Source of the DNA: Melastoma dodecandrum
Taxonomy: Eukaryota; Streptophyta; Magnoliopsida; Myrtales; Melastomataceae
Direction: 5' to 3'
Assembly: GCA_029817715.1 (NCBI GenBank)
Contig: JARUPY010000395.1
Span: 992,001-1,056,000 of the forward strand
DNA length: 64,000 nucleotides
The notes beneath the pieces were generated by a model. That model saw nothing but the letters and a program-made list of their open reading frames with translations. It was not told where the DNA came from and ran no database searches. Position 1 is the first letter of the stretch. Each line of letters opens with the position of its first letter. A program made the translations under genes and the position numbers. Positions 60,405-64,000 of this stretch are shown one piece after another.

Positions 60405-60688
60405 ATGACGGAAGTCGAGACTCCCATGAGCTACCCGGCGATCTCCATGCCCCGCCACCTTTCCCGACTGCCGAGATAGCTTGGATCTCTATCTTGGCAC
60501 TTATAATTCTAGGCTTTGTTGCAGTTGCTCTGTGATACATGTTCAAGCTCGTGGGAGGCGGCGAGATGTGTGCCGAGGCAGCCCCTCATGTTGATCCCCA
60601 GGAAGTCATCTCTGAAGCGTCCTATCCGGCGACCGATAACAGCGAAGACCACCCCTCGGCCACACCCACGCCCTTCTCCATCGGCTAA
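60405..60688 (+). pseudogene. TMP pseudogene, frameshift and nonsense
   Basis: ATG at 60,405 (MTEVETPMSYP), then a two-base insertion relative to the intact copy near 60,436-60,445 shifts the frame. The membrane-segment codons follow in the family frame (ALIILGFVAVAL), but TGG is changed to TGA at 60,533-60,535. The tail homologous to PFSIG ends with TAA at 60,686. Clearly inactive. Confidence 0.75.
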
Positions 60689-61835
60689 GATAGCGAGTAA
60701 ATTGACGGATTGAGAATTCAATATGAGATGTAATCAATGATTATGAGCATGACAAGACAGTTTATTTTATAATTTTTAAATGTGAGTTCCTAAATGTTAA
60801 AATAGTAAGTAGCACAACGACAGCTAGTCTAAAAAATATAAATCCAATTAAAAAAACCAAGAAATGATGTTTGAGTATTTCTATAAGAGGAGGAACGATT
60901 TCTATGGAAAGAAAGTCAGTGGCATCAGGGTATTAAATGGAAATTTCTTTATTTTGTCATTTCAATGGTTAATTTTTTTCGCCATATCTCTTTATTAATT
61001 GACCCGTGCTATACCTTTAAATAATCATCCATTGACATTACCGGACGACCATGCTTCTGTTCGGTAGACCTCATCTTAGTTTCACTTAGCAACCTCAACA
61101 ACGTCGATGAATAGGGCGAGTTTCCCTCTTCACTTCTAATTTCGTTATCGTGTTGTCACTTTGCTCCTAAACATTCTTGCTCCCATCGTTGATGATAGAC
61201 GCTCGCACCTTTCCTCCTCTGGCAGGAATCCGAATCCCCCCATCCCATTCTCGGGATCGATCATGTAGCTCAACGTCAATTTCCATGGAAACGGGCGATG
61301 TCATGGTTTGAAAAGGGAATTTGCGTACAAAAGTAATAATGAAAAAGTTCAAAAAAAAAGAGAAATTATTATCATTTACCAGTCCAAAAACATTAATCTG
61401 AAAAAGAAAATTAGTTTATAATGAGACTTTGGCTTTTGAATTCGGTACATTGATAAGACAATTTACTTTCGTATTTTTTTAAAGTGATTCCTTAAATGTT
61501 AATGTACGAAGGATATTTGTAGGAATGATCTCTAGGATGCTGAATTTCTATGTAAAGAAAGTTAGTGTATTGAATGTAATTTACTAACTTATTTTTTCAT
61601 TTGATTGACCATATCCCTTTTTTAAGCCCTAGACACGTCATAAATGTCTGGACCTTGTTAGTAAAATATTTGAAACGACATTGTCGAATAATGGTAATTA
61701 TTTTATGTGTATATTAAATTACAACCTTAGAAAAACATATAAAGGAATTACAGATTACAACACCATTGCCCTTTCCAATATATGATATAAATATATACCT
61801 CTTGCTGAGTGGTGTGGTGTAAATAGGAGCCGGCC
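60689..61835. other. Intergenic, diverged unit sequence
   Basis: 60,890-61,350 is a diverged, internally deleted copy of 4,980-6,030. Upstream of neprosin D is the family promoter with TATA at 61,785-61,792. No gene is seen. Confidence 0.45.
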
Positions 61836-62645
61836 ATGGGTTTGACAAAGGCATATGGCGTGCTTGTTCTATTGTTCGTTGTGTCCTTTCTTCCAAGACG
61901 TGAACTCCGCCCACTCAAAGTGTTCGAGCGACGCCCGACGGCTTTGAATGAACCGCCACTTTTTTTTTAACATGGAAGTGACGAGGGTTTTGCTCGTTGC
62001 AGACAACTTCCGGGAACTTGATAGACTGCGTCAACATATACAAGTAGCCGGCTCTAGATACCTCTGTTGAAGGGTCACAAAATTCAGGTTTTTATTATTC
62101 ATTCATTCATTTGTTTTTTTTTTTTTTGCATTTTTGTAGAAACTAACATGGATAACTCCATGATGCAGATGGGTGGTTCGTCCCCAGTGGCAGCAGAAAG
62201 CAGCTTGGCAGGTATCTTCTCTTTCTAACAAGGATGCCCCTATGGGACGATACCGATCCTAAGGACAACTAAGCAAGATTTAAACAGTGATAAATTACTT
62301 CGGCGCTTTTCTGCAGCCTTCTCTCATCCTTTTACCAGTCTCACCGGTGTAAGTTTTCTTGCTGACGTCTAATACACGCAAGCAATATTCAATTAAACTA
62401 GATCGTATTGCAAGGTACAATTTTTAACATTAAAATTATTTGATCATAAAAAATACAAAAATATCAAAATTGAAATTTCAATATTTTCTAAGGACGAAAA
62501 GAATGTTTTTAATCTTGTCTCATTATTTCACAAAACATCATTCAGCGTGCGGGAATATCAATCGCTCAAGATCGCTTCTATGGTGCCAAAGCAGTGATAA
62601 ACATTTGGTCTCTGGAGTATAAAGGTGACCAATTCAGTGCATCCG
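61836..62645 (+). pseudogene. Neprosin-domain pseudogene D, truncated
   Basis: Signal peptide from 61,836 (MGLTKAYGVLVLLFVVSF). A T-run at 61,960-61,968 introduces a stop. The propeptide exon retains IDCVNIYK, then TAG. The next exon (MGGSSPVAAESSLAGIFSF) is followed by a TAA stop at 62,227-62,229. The RAGISIAQDRFYGAKAVINI exon starts near 62,551 and breaks off at 62,645 after SAS. The rest of the gene is replaced by transposon-like sequence. Heavily decayed. Confidence 0.8.
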
Positions 62646-62862
62646 TTGTCATACATAATACAAAATTTGCATTTTCTTAGGGGTGGGCTTTTGTGGCCTC
62701 TTTTCTGTTTTTTAATTTTTTTCATTTTTGCGCCTGGCGTGAACCATCGACCTCTTGCTCTGATACTACTGTTGTACAGTAGACAACGCCAACTGTCATA
62801 AAAGCTCGAACTGTTAGGTAAAAGCGTGTCATACTATATAATCTCATTTTCAACATTCGTAA
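62646..62862 (-). mobile_element. LTR-element remnant with Met-tRNA-type primer site (inverted)
   Basis: ccatcgacctcttgctctga (62,743) continues tactactg; the reverse complement reads agtagtatcagagcaagagg, close to an initiator-Met primer site (TGGTATCAGAGC). Adjacent tgttgtacagtagacaacgcc may be an LTR end. The fragment replaces the 3' part of neprosin D and the 5' end of the next TMP copy. Confidence 0.4.
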
Positions 62863-63129
62863 GTCAAGTCTCCCATGAGCTTCCCCAGCGATCTCTTTGC
62901 TCTGCCACCTTTCCCAGCGATCGTCGGGATCACCATCGGCGCACTTCTTTTTCTTGGATTTGCCGCAGTTGCTCTGTGGTACAAGTTCAAGCTCGTGGGA
63001 GGCGGCGAGATGGGTGCCGAGGCAGCCCCTCATGTCGATCTCGAAGTCATCTCCGAAGCATCCTAGCCGGCGACCGATGGCGACAAAGACCTCCCCTCGG
63101 CCACACCCACACCCCTCTCCATCGGCTAA
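62863..63129 (+). pseudogene. TMP pseudogene, 5' end lost and nonsense in the tail
   Basis: Homology begins at the codons for SPMSFPSDL; the family start codon is missing. An internal ATG at 62,875 opens 63 codons through an intact membrane segment (GITIGALLFLGFAAVALWYK) and GGGEMG to ISEAS, then TAG (63,064) replaces a Tyr codon, and one Gln codon is missing after HVDL. The remaining tail ends at TAA 63,127. Confidence 0.65.
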
Positions 63130-63410
63130 GATAGACATTTGTAGGCCTTAGTGATGAACTTACATGTTGAACATTTTTCACACTCAGGCCGAGTTATGTG
63201 CAGCAGTTGTTATCCTTATGGTCTTTCTCTTGTATGGAATGTTTGACCCCATGTCCAAGGTGGCCGACTTTGTCAGCAATGTATTTTGGCCGAGGGGTTT
63301 GCAATTATTTTTCAATATAATAAGGCTGATTTTTATTACAATTTCACTTTTTGTAAATTTTCACATATTTAAAAATGATAATTATTGACCGTGCAAACAA
63401 GAGAATTGAC
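63130..63410. other. Short spacer, no gene
   Basis: AT-rich 3' part. A 74-codon frame at 63,164-63,388 is hydrophobic but not recognisable. Confidence 0.4.
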
Positions 63411-63910
63411 ATTTGGACATGGTATCAGAGCCCGGTTAAGCCCAGTAAAAATCGATGATGGGACCCCCTCGCCGGTTTACGGTGCAACAAAAAAGGGTAC
63501 CCGTGCGTGAATCGGTTCAACCCAAAAAGGGTGCCGCCTTAGGGGGCCCATATATGGGCTTGGATTTAAGGGGCTTGTTGAAAAAGGGTAGTCACCAAAA
63601 AGGGGCAGAACCCGATCTCACATCGGAAAGAAAGAAGAATCCGTTCCAATATTTATAGCCTAGCAGACTACTCCCTCTACAACCAATTGGTTTTAGAGTG
63701 GAATACTCCTAATTGGTTTTAGAGTGGAACCGCTGGCTTGTATGATAGGCTCGACATGTGGGCCGGGCTTGTATGCCGGGCTCGGTATGTGGGCCGGTCC
63801 GATATTCTAACATGATCGAAACGTGGGTCGGTTCGATACTCTAACATGATCGAAGAAAGGAACCTTCATCGAATTGGAAATACCGTGAACAGATGGACAC
63901 TCAATGCACC
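63411..63910 (+). mobile_element. Small LTR/TRIM-like remnant
   Basis: Starts acatggtatcagagcccggt (Met-tRNA primer-like, 63,418) and contains ctcacatcggaaagaaagaa (63,618) and two copies of ctaattggttttagagtgga or caattggttttagagtgga (63,683 and 63,707), a pattern common in short plant LTR (TRIM-type) elements. GC-rich compared with its surroundings. Boundaries are not defined. Confidence 0.4.
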
Positions 63911-64000
63911 CGGATTTGGTTTTGGATCCAACATGCTAAGCAACTTCCATCCAGTTCCCCCGTACATTTCAATGCCCTTAAAACAGATAATTCTACCAGG

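Overview
This is nuclear DNA of a flowering plant, probably a dicot. The signs are AT-rich non-coding DNA, an Athila-type Ty3/gypsy LTR retrotransposon with a tRNA-Asp primer site, split neprosin-domain (DUF239) genes and DUF26/Gnk2 secreted-protein genes. The species cannot be named from the sequence. Nothing looks bacterial, and I saw no tRNA or rRNA genes and no CRISPR array.

Layout. 1-13,501 and 25,233-39,579 are two near-identical, same-strand copies of one block. Between them sit an Athila-like element (13,501-24,271) with a truncated 5' LTR and a short stretch (24,272-25,232) that begins the second block. The simplest reading is a tandem duplication with a 26,078-bp period (unit 2 = 13,502-39,579). 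Its junction joins a neprosin exon to the inside of an LTR at 13,499-13,501. After the duplication, an 853-bp solo LTR (33,439-34,291, target duplication GGGCC) entered unit 2 only. From 42,115 to about 48,540 the sequence turns around and repeats about 34,790-40,990 in inverted orientation, giving a large imperfect palindrome around 41-42 kb. Inverted mosaic pieces continue to about 53.3 kb. Two intact Gnk2-like genes lie at 49.4-49.8 and 53.8-54.2 kb. An AT-rich direct repeat fills 56.2-58.85 kb, and 59.6-63.1 kb is a third, more decayed version of the gene module.

Gene content. Under the repeats lies a recurring trio in fixed order: a Gnk2-like secreted cysteine-rich protein, an unrecognised ~93-residue single-pass membrane protein (called TMP here), and a neprosin-domain protein. 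Most copies are broken. Every neprosin copy has frameshifts or truncations, and the two positions where neprosins carry catalytic glutamates are Tyr and Ile. Only one TMP copy (24,349-24,630) is open over the full length, and it starts 77 bp after the retrotransposon's 3' LTR. At three sites the Gnk2 flanks survive but the coding sequence has been deleted ('ghost' loci). Likely functional host genes are therefore few: the two Gnk2-like genes and perhaps one TMP. The retrotransposon is also probably dead, with a gag frameshift, a Lys at the integrase catalytic Glu position and a truncated 5' LTR.
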